In this document: positions 46,661 through 60,599 of the stretch, one piece after another
How positions within the stretch are numbered: position 1 is the first letter of the stretch
Layout: each line of letters opens with the position of its first letter
Notes under the pieces: generated by a model
Told to the model about the DNA's origin: nothing
Databases searched by the model: none
Seen by the model: only the letters and a program-made list of their open reading frames with translations
Assembly: GCA_029204225.1 (NCBI GenBank)
Contig: CM055105.1
Location: forward strand, 49,917,720-49,981,719
DNA: 64,000 nucleotides
Reading direction: 5' to 3'
From: Diphasiastrum complanatum
Lineage: Eukaryota; Streptophyta; Lycopodiopsida; Lycopodiales; Lycopodiaceae
Position numbers and translations under genes: made by a program

Positions 46661-47542
46661 TACAATAATATAGTAACAAACAACAGAATGACAATAACAA
46701 AGATGAAGATGGCGCTAACAACTCTACTGGAGAGAGAGATGGCACTAAACACTTGTTTTTGACCCTGGAGATAGAGATGGCGTAGGCTTTTTTCAGAAAT
46801 GTCACTCCAAATTCAAATTTTTGAGTGTTCCCAACTATTGGGAGGGAATATTTCAACATTTTGAAACATTATATTTTAACTATGGTTAAGCACCAGGGAA
46901 GTTTGATGTGACTAAACTAAGGTGCATTCATTTACATGGAAAGTAGTGCGGGCAGATGCGTATAGAAGTTAGAAAATGATATTATAATTAATTTATAGTT
47001 ATTTTTCTCTCCTACATGGCATTTCTTATAGATCATGCTATCTCTAGCCTAATAGCCACACACTAGATGTTTGGATCCAGAAAATATTCACACAAAGGGA
47101 CATCACACATCAATATTAATCTGCCTGCACCATTTATTTGGTCACTTACACATCTCTCCGTGCTTATGCGACATATGAAAAGCTCCCTTCAAACAAACTT
47201 GTGAATGTGCCTCTCCTGTGGCCTTAATTTCTCATGCACTACCTTTGTCTTGGGCAACTAAAATGTGATACAATTGTGACCTTTTCTCATGCTTATCTTT
47301 CTCCTATTCTTGGACAAGTCACAATTTGATTGTTGTACCACCGGTGTGTATAGTATAGATGGCTATGAGTTTGAAAGGGGCATGGATTATTCTTGACTTT
47401 GAAATGAATGGAGGGTGGGCTTATTCAAGTCACCTAGAGAATGGTCACAAGTTCTCCTTTAAGGATGGGATGCCCTATCTATATGACGCCTCAACGTATA
47501 ACCCGAAACAAACTTAGTACAAATAGAATGCAATGCATGGAA
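46661..47542. other. non-coding flank between gene A copy IV and gene D copy 2
   Basis: Matches 740-1128 and then 2152-2671, without the 1.0-kb insertion present there. The join CTTATAG/ATCATGC (47031) is the reference empty site. No independent gene is supported. Confidence 0.5.
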
Positions 47543-47568
47543 TCTCTCTCCCTCTCTCTCTCTCTCTG
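47543..47568. repeat. short interrupted CT repeat
   Basis: About 26 bp of CT with one interruption, the counterpart of the 93-bp tract at 2672-2764. Confidence 0.85.
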
Positions 47569-47570
47569 CA

Positions 47571-49124
47571 TTATGGATGTTCTCTGTCCTTCTGATTTCG
47601 CCTCTTATTTTAGTCACTTACAAGAGGCTGAAGAGTCTCAGAAAAGGATTGTTGATCTCCAACATCGGCTTAGGAAGATGGAGCAGGACCTAGAAATGAA
47701 CATAGTATCGGCGGCTGAGAGATTCCGTTTGGCCAAAATGTTAGAAACTACGAAATCTATATGCGGAAGAGATTTGGAGGCACATGATATCAATAATTCG
47801 ATTCTGGTAGGATGCAAAGACGCGGACAAGTCAGTTCCAACGACGACATCTAATTTGATCGGGAGCTCTTCTCAACAAGAATTAATGGCGTCGACCGGTT
47901 GGAGAGCTCCAGTCCTCAAAGATACGCATGCGAATGAAAGGCTTGAGCAAGCACCAAAGCAAGTTCAGAATGATCCTTCTTTCAACCCAAGATTTCGTAG
48001 AAGACGAGCATGGAGATTGGAAGACAACATATCAACATATCCTTGCAACTTTGCGATAATAGATGGCTCGTTATCTTCTTAGAAGGAATGTCATACATCA
48101 ATCAATAATTTCTGTTCTGATTCTCGCGATCCTACAATCCAGCTACAACACAAGTTCTGCCAGTTTCTGATGACTCTCATGGGCCAAAAGTTTGAGCAAG
48201 ATCCACAATTTTCCATTAATCCCAACAAAGCGGTCCTTCACATAGAGCATACCAGGATCACAGATTCAATACTTTCCTGCATACTCCATACATATCTTCG
48301 AAGAGATGTGCACTTCAGGATTCTTCATCAATGCTGATGAGGGTTACATGTACACCCAGAGATCAAAAGCATTTACTGGTCGAAGACAAATGCTGACTCG
48401 AACCTGCTTCAACTGCTTACGTGAGCAAAATCATAAGCATGGCAGTAATTCGACTCTCGTTGGACGCAAAGACGAGGACAAGTCAGTTCCAACGACGGCA
48501 TCTAATTCGATCGGGAGCTCTTCTCAGCCAGATTTAATTGCGTCGGCTGGTGGGAGAGCTCATTCCTCAAAGATACGTACGTCTATGAAATGCTTGATCT
48601 ATCACCAAAGCAAATTGAGAATGATCCTTCTTTTGACCCAAGTTTTTGTAGAAGATGAGCGCTAGCATGGAGATCGGAAGACAACATATCAGCATATCCT
48701 TGCAACTTTGCGATAGTAGATGGCTCGTTCTCTTCTCAGAAGGAATGTCATACATCCATCAAGAATTTTTTTTAAATTAACTTCCGATTCAGACGATCCT
48801 ACAATCAAGCTACAACACAAGTTCTACCAGTTTCTGATGATTGTCATGGGCCGAAGGTTTGAGCAAGATCCACAATTTTTCATCAATCCCAACAAACCGC
48901 CACTTCACATGGAGGATACCAGGATCTATTTACGGATACAATACTTTCCTGCAGACTCCATACAAATCTTCGAAGAGATGTGCACTTCAGGCTTTATCAT
49001 CAATGCTAATAAGGCTTACACCCAGAGATCAAAAGCATTTGCTGGTCGAAGACAAATGCTGACTCGAACCTGCTCCAGGTGCCTGTGCAAGCAATATCAT
49101 AAGCATGATGCCCACTATTCCTGA
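47571..49124 (+). pseudogene. gene D copy 2, unrecognised, internally duplicated
   Basis: The first module is open to 48082: MDVLCPSDFASYFSHLQEAE, a coiled coil EESQKRIVDLQHRLRKMEQD, ICGRDLEAHDINNS, TTTSNLIGSSSQQ, DPSFNPRFRRRRAW. A TAG at 48080-48082 replaces the Gln retained in copy 1. After degraded DNA near 48250, the frame from 48306 has INADEGYMYTQRSKAFTGRR and a second NSTLVGRKDEDKSVPTTASN. The second module (48720-49124) is the cleanest version: IKLQHKFYQFLMIVMGRRFE, INPNKPPLHMEDTRIYLRIQ, FPADSIQIFEEMCTSGFIIN, GRRQMLTRTCSRCLCKQYHK. The coiled coil is better kept here than in copy 1. The family is unknown to me. Confidence 0.52.
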
Positions 49125-50386
49125 ACAAATGTTATGAAGAAAATCCTTTAGGCACAATTTTTTGAATTGAGTACATTGAAAGCATTAACATTTGTTGATT
49201 GGAGCTTTTAAGATTGACCATTATAGTCATCTAGGGCCAATGTATATGGCACTCAACTGCTAATCTATCTCTCCACTGCTTTTGAAATGTCCACTTTAGT
49301 TCATAATCTATGATCTAGGTATACCTTCTTCTCGTTGTGTATATATATATATATATGTTGTCATCGTTGATATTTGATTTAACGTATTAAATGACCATTG
49401 AATGCTCATTAAATCAAAATCAACAATAATTAGGTTACACATATTCTGTTCAAAAAATATTTAGACACACAATGAAAATATCATATCGACAAGAGGGAAC
49501 ATATCACGACAGAAATTGTTTGTTAGTGATCATCCATGCAAAGTAGGTGCACCACTTCCAAATTCTAATGTTACTCCAAGCCTTTTTGTGAGACTACTAA
49601 TATTCTTGGAAAACACATGTTCTTCATATTCCAAGCATGCTCAGGGGCATACCTCCAAGCACATAGCAAAGTAAACCGTACATCTTCTTTCCTTACCCTA
49701 CTTGTTGGTCTTCATCTCGTATGGTAAGTGCTCATACTCTATCTTCCATTATTTTAGCATCTTCTAACAAATCCTACGTTGATTCTAACTTATTGGTCTT
49801 TAGTGCCTACTCGACCCTTGATTGTTCCTTTGAATAAGAGCTTTTTCCTATAGTTTCAAGAGAGAAGCTTCATGGAAAAGGGTCAACTTGGGAGTAGGGT
49901 CAACTTGGGAGTAGCTTAATATATCGATGTCATTTCAAATCATGATAGCTTCATGGTTGTCAGTCAAAATAATAGTAAATTGTTTGGTAACTTGGGGTAG
50001 CTAGGCAACTAAACAACAAATCACCTCTAGATGGCTCACAAGCTTGTCTAACTCATTCTTATCATTACTACCATTGTGTCTAACTTGCCAAATGCTAGAT
50101 GTAAAATTATTTGACAAATGCATAACTCTTTACTCTCCAAGTCTTAAGACTGACCAAGTGTTGTTTGTAGCTCATAGTAGATGATTTGAGAATAATGTTA
50201 TTGGTTATATTATGAATGGCGGGGGGGGGGGGAGGGGGGGGTGTGTTGGGTTATCACAAAGAATCTGATCTTGCCAAATACTAGGTGTAAAAGTGTTTGA
50301 CATATTCCTAACTCTTTATTGTCCAAGTGTTGTTTCTACCTCATAGTACATGCTTTGAGAATAATGTTACTGGTTATATTAAGTTG
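49125..50386. other. non-coding spacer with R1-like repeat and homopolymer runs
   Basis: Counterpart of 4241-5477. It contains (TA)n at about 49337-49356 and a G-run (50220-50241, one A inside) that is only five G in the paralog. No gene is seen. Confidence 0.5.
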
Positions 50387-51864
50387 GGGGGATTGCAAAG
50401 AATCGAACTTGAGTGTACAAGCCCAAGTCAAGTGCATACACCAACTCACCACACATGGGAAGATCAATAGATTTAAATTTGAAGAAAAATCATTGAAATG
50501 TGTAGATTGATGTTTAAACAAAATCATATATATTATAATCTTGTGAGAGTTTATCTCATGTCCAGTACATCGCTATATCATATTCAAAAATTCAAAAAAA
50601 TGAAAAATTATTCCTACTCAGAGGCATTGAGGTCATCATCTAGACGAGTTGTGCTTGTTTGAATCAATAGAAACAAAGAAAATAATAATAATAGGTTTTT
50701 ATTCTATTAATACAACAATAGTATATATATAAAAATTGATTCAAATGGGAATATTATAATATTTATCGCTTAATTTAACAATCGATCTACTAATTTCAAT
50801 GATTTCAATCAAATTCAAATTTCAATGATTTGCGAAGTGTGAACGAATGCAATGTAACTTGCATATGTTTGGAACATAGCATAGATTCATTATATGCTTT
50901 TTAACTATATGTTATTTAGTTGTGTAACAAGCAATAAGCATTTTTCTTAACATATTTTCAATTTGTTTTTGGAAACCCTAGATTACAACATTTTAATATA
51001 TTAACAAAAATGACTTAATTTGCATGAACAACTTTGAGTTTTGAAAATCCTAGATTACAGCTTCATTCAATCTTCAAATTTTCAAGCTCATTCAAACTTC
51101 AGTGAAATATAATTCATTCCAAAATCCAATCTTGAATCCTAGAACGATGTATTTTGAAAACTTTTGTAATGTGAAAGAGAGATCACTGAGCTAAAACATG
51201 ACCCTGATTGCATTCAGAATTGCTTTCAAAAACTTATAAGTTGTATTCATCAATGGAGATGTCTAGAGGACATGGTGTGAAAAATTGTCAACTAGTTTGG
51301 TTTTTTATTTGGCAATTTTGGAGTCCAAAATGAATCTCAACTTCGAGTTAGTTTCATATTTGTTAATAAGGGTCTAAATAGTGGTTTTACTATTTCTGGC
51401 AAGTAGATAAGTAGATGAGGTTCAGTTTGGACCCATTCTAATTGGCTAATTTTGGTACATTGCATCTAGACTAGATTTTCTAGATTTTTGATGAGGTATC
51501 TAGAAGTTTCCAAATTAGGTCAAGTTTGGGGAAAGTGGCCAAATGACATTTTGGAAGCTATAAATAGTTGTACCTAAGTGGAGAAATAATCATCAAAGTT
51601 TCTTGCTTTGTGGAGAATTTATCTCTTATGTCCATCTCATGTGATTTTCTCTATCTTGGTTTTCTATGTGTAGAATGTTGATTTTCTTGTAGATCTTGAC
51701 TCCACACATGTGAAGATTATAATATATATGATTTTGTTAAACATCGATCCACACATTTCAATGATTTTTTTTATTCAAATTTAATGATCTTCCCACGTGT
51801 GGTGAGTTGGTGTATGCACTTGAGTTGGGATTGTACACTCAAGTTCGATTCTTTGCAATCCCCC
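50387..51864. mobile_element. 1.48-kb element with ~155-bp terminal inverted repeats, copy 2
   Basis: The left arm at about 50387-50545 and the right arm at about 51706-51864 are imperfect reverse complements (GGGGGATTGCAAAGAATCGA against TTCGATTCTTTGCAATCCCC-like words). It is the same length as copy 1 and includes the same truncated LTR from 51276 (TGTGAAAAATTGTCAACTAG). It was therefore carried by the segmental duplication rather than inserted twice. Confidence 0.65.
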
Positions 51865-52007
51865 GCCAGCTGTGGTTTCTATACTTTCTCTGCAAGGTCC
51901 TCATTTAAAATTTGCTTGGGACCCTTCTTATCTCCATCAGATGTTTTTTTCAACGTTGATGCTAGGCCATACCACATGGAAGTAGTTCATGTGTGACTCC
52001 TCACTCA

Positions 52008-53290
<1,283 letters not shown>

Positions 53291-53888
53291 GAAAACCTTG
53301 TTTACTGATTTCCTATCAGTTTATTGATTCTTCTCTTTAAGATCTGCTATAGTTTGGAACGTTCTTGGTTTGGTTTCACTTCAGCTTATTACCAAGCTTC
53401 ACGAGTTTCTTATGAATTAGTCCTCTTGATTTATTACCCAGTCAGGCAGAGGAATCTCATCGTGTTGTAGTGATATCCAACCTGTCGGAGGATACTCGAG
53501 CAACGTTCACTCCAAAACTATACTCACATTACTTGAAAACATGCAAGTCCTGATGCTCATAAATGGATTAGCCTGTTACTCGGATGAACACCTAACAAAA
53601 TCCTACTCCTACTTGTTGTAGAATCAAATGAAATAGATCCTTTTGAATGAAACTAATCTAACATGCAACAAACAGAATCAAGAAACAAGAAATAAAAAGC
53701 TAAATTAGAAAGCATTTCAAAGAACAAGAATAAAAAAACACACATTTCTTGATTAGTCAGGCCATCATATGGTGGCCTTCTTCTAATTGCAGGGCTACGT
53801 TGGAATTGATTTTTATAGGATCCAACCCTCAATTCCAAAAACACTTATAATTCATAAGGAATGCCATGGATTGATAATCGGCACTTTC
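53291..53888. other. non-coding stretch before gene C copy 2
   Basis: Matches 8291-9308 without the 420-bp extra DNA. No gene is seen. Confidence 0.45.
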
Positions 53889-55130
53889 TCAAATGCATAC
53901 GTCAACACTAGACCTATATTTGTGGCCAAAGTCTAGTAGTTGTACCCTCAAGTCGTCGTACGTTGACCTTTTCAAAATTTTTGGAATCACCAGCCAATTG
54001 ATAGCTTCACCTATTGGTTGTTCAATTGGCCATGGATCTCTTCTTTTAGTAGGCATGTAAAAGGGATTAACCCTTTTGCAAGACGGTGCCCTCAGGTACT
54101 CTTGCAGTTGCAGCCTCCTATTGTCTTTCAATATTTTGTTTCTCCATTTTGCCTGTGGCTGCAGGGCTGCAATAGCATCTAACCTTGATGGGTATTCTCT
54201 TTGATCCAGGTCTTCTTTTCCACCTCTCATGGATCGAGGGTATTTCTTCCTGACTTTCTTGGATTTTTGGGTGCCGAGCATCTTAGGCTTTGGCTTGAGT
54301 TGTTGGGTTGCCTTTGGCTTTTCTAGAGGTCTTGCCAAATACTCGTCAAATGCCTTGGCACTTTTGTCTTCTCTTCTAGTTCTTCCACTAGTCGAGGGCT
54401 CAGACTCACTAGTATTGAAGCCTGCAAGTGGCAGCGAGAAACTCCGAAGGGTCAGTTGCACAGCTTGGGGGTTCTCAACTTCATCGGTGTCAATGTGGGT
54501 TTTAACTATGTCAAGTGGATTGTAATCGGGCGAGGGTCTCATGAACTTTGTGGGGTGTTCAGGGAAAGGATTCTCAACTAGCTTGAAAGTAGTATTGGGA
54601 GAGCTAAGTTGCATCACAAACTCGTCCTATCTGGGCTATGTATGTCTCAGGAGCTCCTTGATATGGTCTCAAAGGTCAACTCAGGTGGGGTGGGGAAGTG
54701 AGGGATGGGGAACAGAGCATGTGGATACAAAGGTTTCATAAAACTCAAACACTGAAAAGTTGGCAGTTTTGTAGTTATAGGTAGGGGGGCTGATAGACTC
54801 CCAGAATTGGCTTCGGTTCCTTTCCCATCCTATCTCATACTACCATCTAGCTGGTGTGTTGATCTCTATTCTTATCCCTTGGCCTTTGTTCGGAATTTCC
54901 TGCCTGGGCCTTGCATGGAGTTTTCCATAGCTGGTTCACTTTATCCAAGATCTTTTGCAGGTCCTTTGTCATTTTTTTCAACTGCTCCTGGTACTCTTGA
55001 ATGACTTTTTCTTGTTTTTCGAGGGCTCGTTGAAATTTATCTCGTTAGTCTCCCTCTCTTGGATAAGTCTCATGTACTTCTCCATCCTTATTATTGTGGC
55101 TTGATGGGGTTGTATAGGTGAGTTAATTCG
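53889..55130 (-). pseudogene. gene C copy 2 (intact 242-codon C-terminal frame)
   Basis: An uninterrupted frame runs from 54617 to 53889: NPFPEHPTKFMRPSPDYNPL, LTLRSFSLPLAGFNTSESEP, STSGRTRREDKSAKAFDEYL, KKYPRSMRGGKEDLDQREYP, RNKILKDNRRLQLQEYLRAP, RRDPWPIEQPIGEAINWLVI and FGHKYRSSVDVC. Upstream to about 55130 the same strand holds a degraded Gln/Lys-rich helical region (KYMRLIQERE). It ends abruptly where gene A copy V starts. The composition is basic and Pro-rich around the RRDPWP motif, conserved in three copies. The family is unknown to me. Confidence 0.5.
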
Positions 55131-56360
55131 GATATCCTCTTATTGTCAGAATAGAGATTGTCATCTCCCAAAAGATGTTAGAAGAAAATGAGCAACTTAA
55201 AAAAAATAATATATCATTACAGAAGATAACAATCAATATCAAATCAGAACTAGAGCAAATGCAATCAGTCTTATAGTCTATTCGTATTGAAAACTTACAA
55301 TTATTGAAAGATGTGGATTTGGCAAAGGAAACGGCTGAAAGTAAGAAGCGAAAGCGACAAAGTTGCAAGGATATTCAAACGCTTTCAGAAGGAGGTTATC
55401 GAAATAGAAGGATCCATGGATTCAAGTAAGCATATTCTGATTTTTGTAAGTTTTTCAATGACATTTGGATTTATTTTAAGTATGGTGATATTCTGTTAAC
55501 TATCTGTTTTTTTTGCATATCTGCATTAGTAGCTCCTTGGAATATTAAAGATAATGGGCACAATATTTACTTGCAAATCCACTGAGCGTATCATGATGAG
55601 CAATAGGATTTTAAAGTGTAAAATAGCAGAGTCTTTGATGGTGGACATTCAAAAAAATTTAGATAAGACTATAGTTCAGGGTGCTTGTGATTTTGCAGGT
55701 ATTAGCAGGGAAGCATATGCAACAATATTTAAACTAATTAGAGAAGCTTTTAAGCAAGTTCAAATTAGAAAAGTCCCAATCCCTAGGACGTATCACTTGA
55801 AGAAAGAGAGAGATACATTAAACATAGGTATGCATAAGATCACTGGAACTCCATTTCATATTGAGGAGGTGTATGAAACTAATGGAAGATTGATATTCTA
55901 TAATTCATCAAACAACTTATTTGTTGATCTGAATTACTTGCTGAGATACATCATTGAGATACATCGTCACATTCTATGATATAACCTATGAAAAGGTGAA
56001 TGGAAAAATAATCATAGTACTTAAGTTAGATGAGTCAGAAATTGTGAAAGGGCAGAAGATGGAGAGAGTTAGTAGAACTCTCATGAATGGTGCTCTATCA
56101 CGAACAGAGAAACAAGAAGATTTCAGATTCATTGTCTAGTCAGAAAATGATATATGGTGGTTGGCAGCGTTTCAAGTAACTAGCATCATTATTACATTAC
56201 ATTCATTGAATAATATTAATTCAGTGTAAACTAAGTCTGATTAATTCTTTGGACAGGTGCTGAAGGAGGATCATGATATATTATCATGGATATTCTCAAG
56301 GACATCTTATCCTAGGATCATCAAGAACCATATGGATGGAGGACTTGTTATGACATTTCT
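55131..56360 (+). pseudogene. gene A relic, copy V
   Basis: On the plus strand, the coiled coil (LLKDVDLAKETAESKKRKRQ, LSEGGYRNRR; compare copy III KRKRLV...LSSRGGHRK) is followed by an intron (GTAAG after about 55425). A 141-codon frame (55554-55979) follows with NRILKCKIAESLMVDIQKNL, GACDFAGISREAYATIFKLI and VPIPRTYHLKKERD. Then come VNGKIIIVLKLDESEIVKGQ, WWLAAFQ-like words, an intron and EDHDILSW. The sequence stops at about 56360, before the CLYCM region. Its first 430 bp are repeated in inverted orientation at 57235-57640. Confidence 0.58.
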
Positions 56361-57235
56361 CACTTAGGGGATCAAAGCTAAGGGGAAAACAACATAACAT
56401 TATACAACACCACTATGTGTTCAGTGTCGTGTTGTTACGAGAATGGTCATACACGTCTCAAACACAAAGCTAACTAGGGGGTCCCTGACATGTTCTATCG
56501 ACCAAGCCGTACCTCTATAGCTAATAGAGGGTTTCCAGGCCTCTAGAGACATAGCTTATAAAGGGTTATACTCACTTCCTCAGTCTTATTGAAACTCACG
56601 ACTTGCATTAATGATATCTTGCTCGCTTGTGAAGTTCCAGAGCTATCTCCTTCTCGTATTCTTCTCAAGGATCTCTTCCAGAATCCTTGATGATATCATT
56701 TAAGTTCTCTAACACATATACTGGCAATGGATCAGGAAGCCCTAGATGCAATTCAATATATTGGGTAAAGGATCCTCCTAACTCTTTCCATGTAGAATCT
56801 TCACTCAACTCATACACTACAAGGGAACTACAGTCAGCATTATGTTTAACTCTGAATAGTCTATCTCCAACTAGGAGATGTCTATGGAAATCCCTGGAAT
56901 AGAATAATGATAAACCTTTCCATTTCTACTCAACTGGCAGAAGTCATCTGGTAGAGGTAGCTCTCGCAATCCTAAACCAGTCATAACAATCCAGGCCCAA
57001 ATCTCGTCCTAATAGCACTTTGAAGTTCTATGGAGCGTGTTGCTACCAAGACCCATGAGTCGTTCATTCTGATGTACACGGATGTTTTGACTCTAAATCC
57101 CTCATTATCAACTTCAATGGCTTAATCCCCAGCCCTTACAATTCCAATGGTGGTGTCTAATGGTATCAGTTCTAGTGAAGCCCATCCAATTATTCTGACT
57201 ACGGGGCAATACCTCCTTGGGTTTGAGGTGTATTT
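56361..57235 (-). pseudogene. unrecognised minus-strand coding trace between gene A copies V and VI
   Basis: The minus strand from about 57235 reads KYTSNPRRYCPVVRIIGWAS, ELIPLDTTIGIVRAGD and, after a stop, VDNEGFRVKTSVYIRMNDSW with ATRSIELQSAIRTRFGPGLL. A later piece reads PGISIDISWLEIDYSELNIM. Stops interrupt it. The composition looks coding, but I recognise no family. It directly follows a gene A intron acceptor (TTTGCAG) and could be another gene joined by rearrangement. Confidence 0.3.
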
Positions 57236-58835
57236 TGAGGAGCTACTAATGCAGATCTGCAAAAGAAATAGATAGTTAACAGAATATCACCATAGCTGCA
57301 ATTAAATCCAAATGTCATTGAAAAACTTACAAAATTCAGAATATGCTTACTTGAATGCACGCATCCTTATATTTCGATAACCTCCTTTTAAAAGCGTTTG
57401 TTGCTTTTGCCGCTTACTTTCAGCCTTCTGCTTTGCCAAATCCACATCCTTCAATAATTGTAAGTTTTCAATACAAATAGACTGTAAGACTGATTGCATT
57501 TGATCTAGTTCTGATTTGATATTGATTGTTATCTTCTATAATGATTCATTATTTTTTTTAAGTTGTTCATTTTTTTTTAACGTCTTTTGGAGATGACAAT
57601 CTCTATTCTGACACAGAGGATATCCGAATTAACTCACCTTCTAAAAAGTCACATTATTCATATAAAGTTGTTTTCCATGGTTCTACAATCTTTCACAATA
57701 TCCTAGTAATCCACTATGCCCATTACTTATTATGTAACGAAATGAGTTATTGAAGAGAATGTGGGATGTGTCAATGTGCTTGGATCTTGTGGATATAATG
57801 TTCTATCTATCCATAAATCCAAGTTTTTTTTTCCTTTTGCCTTGTAACGAGAATGATCCTCAGCAAATATTTGAACTCCTTTGCCTCCTCTTCTCTTCAA
57901 AGGTGCCAAATCAATAGGGATATCCACATGTAGATGATATAATGTCATCATCAAAAAAATAATAGAGTAATCAGTTGCATCAAAGTACTATGACCAGATT
58001 CTATGAAGCAAAACAAAATACTCATCTTTGATTATATTATATACTATGTACGATCAATCCAATCTCCATGCTTGTATGCTTGATTCAAATTTGGAAATGC
58101 CGCTCATTTTTTCATTCCAATAGGTAGTTGGCGGTCATATTTCCATTCTCGTGGAAGGAATGCATATGTAAACATTTTGCAATTTTTCCTGATTTGAATT
58201 TGGGGATGGCGGTCATATTCTAGATCCAGTGAAAATATTGCCCTTTTCGTAACCAATGGAGAAAATATATTTGAATTTAGTCAAGTTATACTACGAACTG
58301 TTAACAGTTCTTAACTGTGACTATAGACACTATGGTTAGATCATTAGGAGTTGGGGAGGCTTTGGGAGTGGTGTGGGCAAGTAAATAAACAATATTGTTT
58401 TTTTTTATTTTGATATTTTTCTATATCCTACATGGCATTCCTTAAAGGGTCTTTTTGATATTGAGAACTCCTCTAATGTAGGCGCATGCAGCAGCTAAGG
58501 GCTTATCATTTACGACCTCGTTACGGTAACCATATATATATTATTTTTCATTTTTCCGCTGAGGGGTCTATGTATTTGAAGTATGCTATGGATTCAATCT
58601 TTTTGAGGGTCCTACTGACTATGTTTGGTACCCTAGGAAAGCCAAATGTATTGAGGTCAACTCCAGAAATAGGGATATATAAACCAAATTTTGTTTAGGA
58701 GGTAACATGAACTGGAAAGATCTGTCAGTGTTGTTATAAGATGCATAGGCACTATGCAATAGAAATGGGCTTTGATAGCCATTGAAAGGAGGAAGTTGGA
58801 ACTCTGTGTGGCTCAAGAACTGGTGTGCCTCCTAG
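57236..58835 (-). pseudogene. gene A relic, copy VI (N-terminal part)
   Basis: On the minus strand, the N-terminal exon (58830-58566) reads FQLPPFNGYQSPFLLHSAYA and SFQFMLPPKQ. A 115-bp AGGGTCTTTTTGAT-starting piece and diverged flank follow, then the exon at 57954-57730 (LYHLHVDIPIDLAPLKRRGG, DLWIDRTLYPQDPSTLTHPT) and the coiled-coil/RKSNK region (about 57640-57370). Copia-3 is inserted at 58836 inside the N-terminal exon. Stops are frequent. The copy is closer to copy V than to copies III and IV. Confidence 0.5.
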
Positions 58836-59489
58836 TGTGAGAGATTTCAACTAGTTAAGTCTAGTTTAGTCATATTTTGGTAAATTGTCAATAAGAGGCC
58901 AAAACTCATTTTAGACTTAGAGATAAACTTTTTGAAGTTATATTAGTTTAAAATACATTCAATAAAAACTTTTTGAAAGTGTAAGAAAGCTGGTAGTCAA
59001 GTTTGAGAGAGATTCAAATTTGAACTTTGAGTACATTGAATCTAGACCCAAAAATAGTACGGTTTACATTTTGGAGGGAAAGCCAAGTGGCCAAATAGGG
59101 TTTGGACACTCTATAAAAGGATGTAACTCATGGAGAGACACATGTTCTCTCTTCTCTCTCTCATTTCATCATTATACATGGTTCTCTTTGGGTTCTACTA
59201 CTCATTGGTGCATTATCTTGGTGATATCTTGCAATCTTGTGTGTAGAATGCTAATATTTTGCTATTTTTGGTTTCACACTTGTGAAATACAATAGGGTAC
59301 TGTAATTGTATGGACAACAAACATATTTTATGTTTTGGTTCATGTTTGATCAGTATCTCTTATAGTTTGCATCTCATTTTGTATGTAGATGCTGATTTTT
59401 CTACATTGGCAGGATTGTTGGTTTGCTCTTTTTTGTAACCAAAGAATAGGCACATGGTTTGGATCTTGAATGATCTGAAATCCTTCACA
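58836..59489 (+). repeat. Copia-3 5' LTR
   Basis: 654 bp from TGTGAGAGATTTCAACTAG to GAAATCCTTCACA. It shares the TATAAAAGGATGTAACTC TATA region with Copia-1. Confidence 0.85.
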
Positions 59490-59491
59490 CC

Positions 59492-59503
59492 TGGTACCAA
59501 AGC
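59492..59503 (+). other. Copia-3 degenerate primer-binding site
   Basis: TGGTACCAAAGC, three changes from the TGGTATCAGAGC of Copia-1 and offset by two bases from the LTR end. Confidence 0.65.
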
Positions 59504-60074
59504 CCTTGTGTTTCAGGTTATGAAAGGATCATCCATATTTAGCAAAGATTTGGAGGAGTTACCAATGCTAGAGCATGCTAGATTGATTTCTACTCAAAAA
59601 TCAGCATTTTCGCATGTGTAGAATTGATCTTTTGTAGGTCAAAACTCAATATATGGTTATATACTTGATCAATTCCAATTTCACACTTGTCTTACTGGAA
59701 TTAGATGTTTTTTGGTGCATTAGGAAGGTCTCATTGGATTCTACAAGAAGATATATCAAATTTCTAGAAATTGCATGTAGAATTTGATATATTCAATTTT
59801 TTGTGATTTTGTCAAAACCCTGATTTTGATTGGATCTCTATCTTGTGAGGTTACTGAACTTCATTTGAGTGTGTTTCAATCTTAGGAAGTGGAAAGAATT
59901 ATTAGATTGAGGATAGATCATAGATTGATCAAGATTTCACTATTCTATATGCTAATTTTTTAGTTAGAAGTGCTAGAAGAGATTTGAGAGGTTCCATATC
60001 TTTGTGATTTCTTCTTGAGTTCATTTTTTGACATTCAAGAGAGTGCTTTGTGCATTGGAACAGGTCGCTTCAAC

Positions 60075-60278
60075 ATGGCTACAAGTGGAGCCTTTATGTT
60101 GGAGAGCAATGATAGGCTTACCTCAATCAACTATTCTACTTGGAAGGTGAGGATGGAGTCCTTATTGGAGATGCATGAGATGATGGATATTGTTGTAGGT
60201 TTGGAAGAGAGACCAGAAACTCAACAAGATCAAGGAGCTCAAAAGATTGCCAAAACTCATGGAGAATCTTATTCATAA
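60075..60278 (+). pseudogene. gag: Copia-3 gag fragment
   Basis: The fragment starts MATSGAFMLESNDRLTSINY, matching the Copia-1 Gag start, and follows it to ETQQDQ. The frame then leaves gag similarity and stops. Only about 52 codons of Gag remain. Confidence 0.8.
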
Positions 60279-60599
60279 ACAAGAGTAGAGACAATACATG
60301 TAAAGCTCCCTCACAAGAGAGGGGTCTCTTAAATTAGCAAGAGAGGTGCTTAGGTGGAGCCCAAGTGGCAATTCCACAATTTCACAAATTACAAGTGGAA
60401 TTAGCTTCTCCACTAGAGCTCACCATCAAAAGGTAGCTCACTCTACTTTTTTAAGAGGGTTCTACTTGCATTTATTTCACATGCCTAGAAATACTAGCTC
60501 CTGCATGGTCATTCCATCACTTGGGATTCACCATGAGGCTTACATACTTTCTCTATGTAGTTCTAGCTAGCATTTCTCGGCTCTCATTCTTCATCCTTC
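60279..60599. other. unassigned sequence
   Basis: Short frames only. The stretch lies between the broken Copia-3 gag and the 3' end of gene C copy 3. No feature is supported. Confidence 0.35.

Larger units (their letters stand above)
58836..60278 (+). mobile_element. Copia-3: 3'-truncated copia element related to Copia-1
   Basis: The element keeps a 5' LTR (58836-59489), primer-binding site, leader and the start of gag, and then breaks off near 60232. LTR and gag are clear relatives of Copia-1 but much diverged. No protease, integrase, RT or 3' LTR follows, so the rest was deleted or recombined away. Confidence 0.85.
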
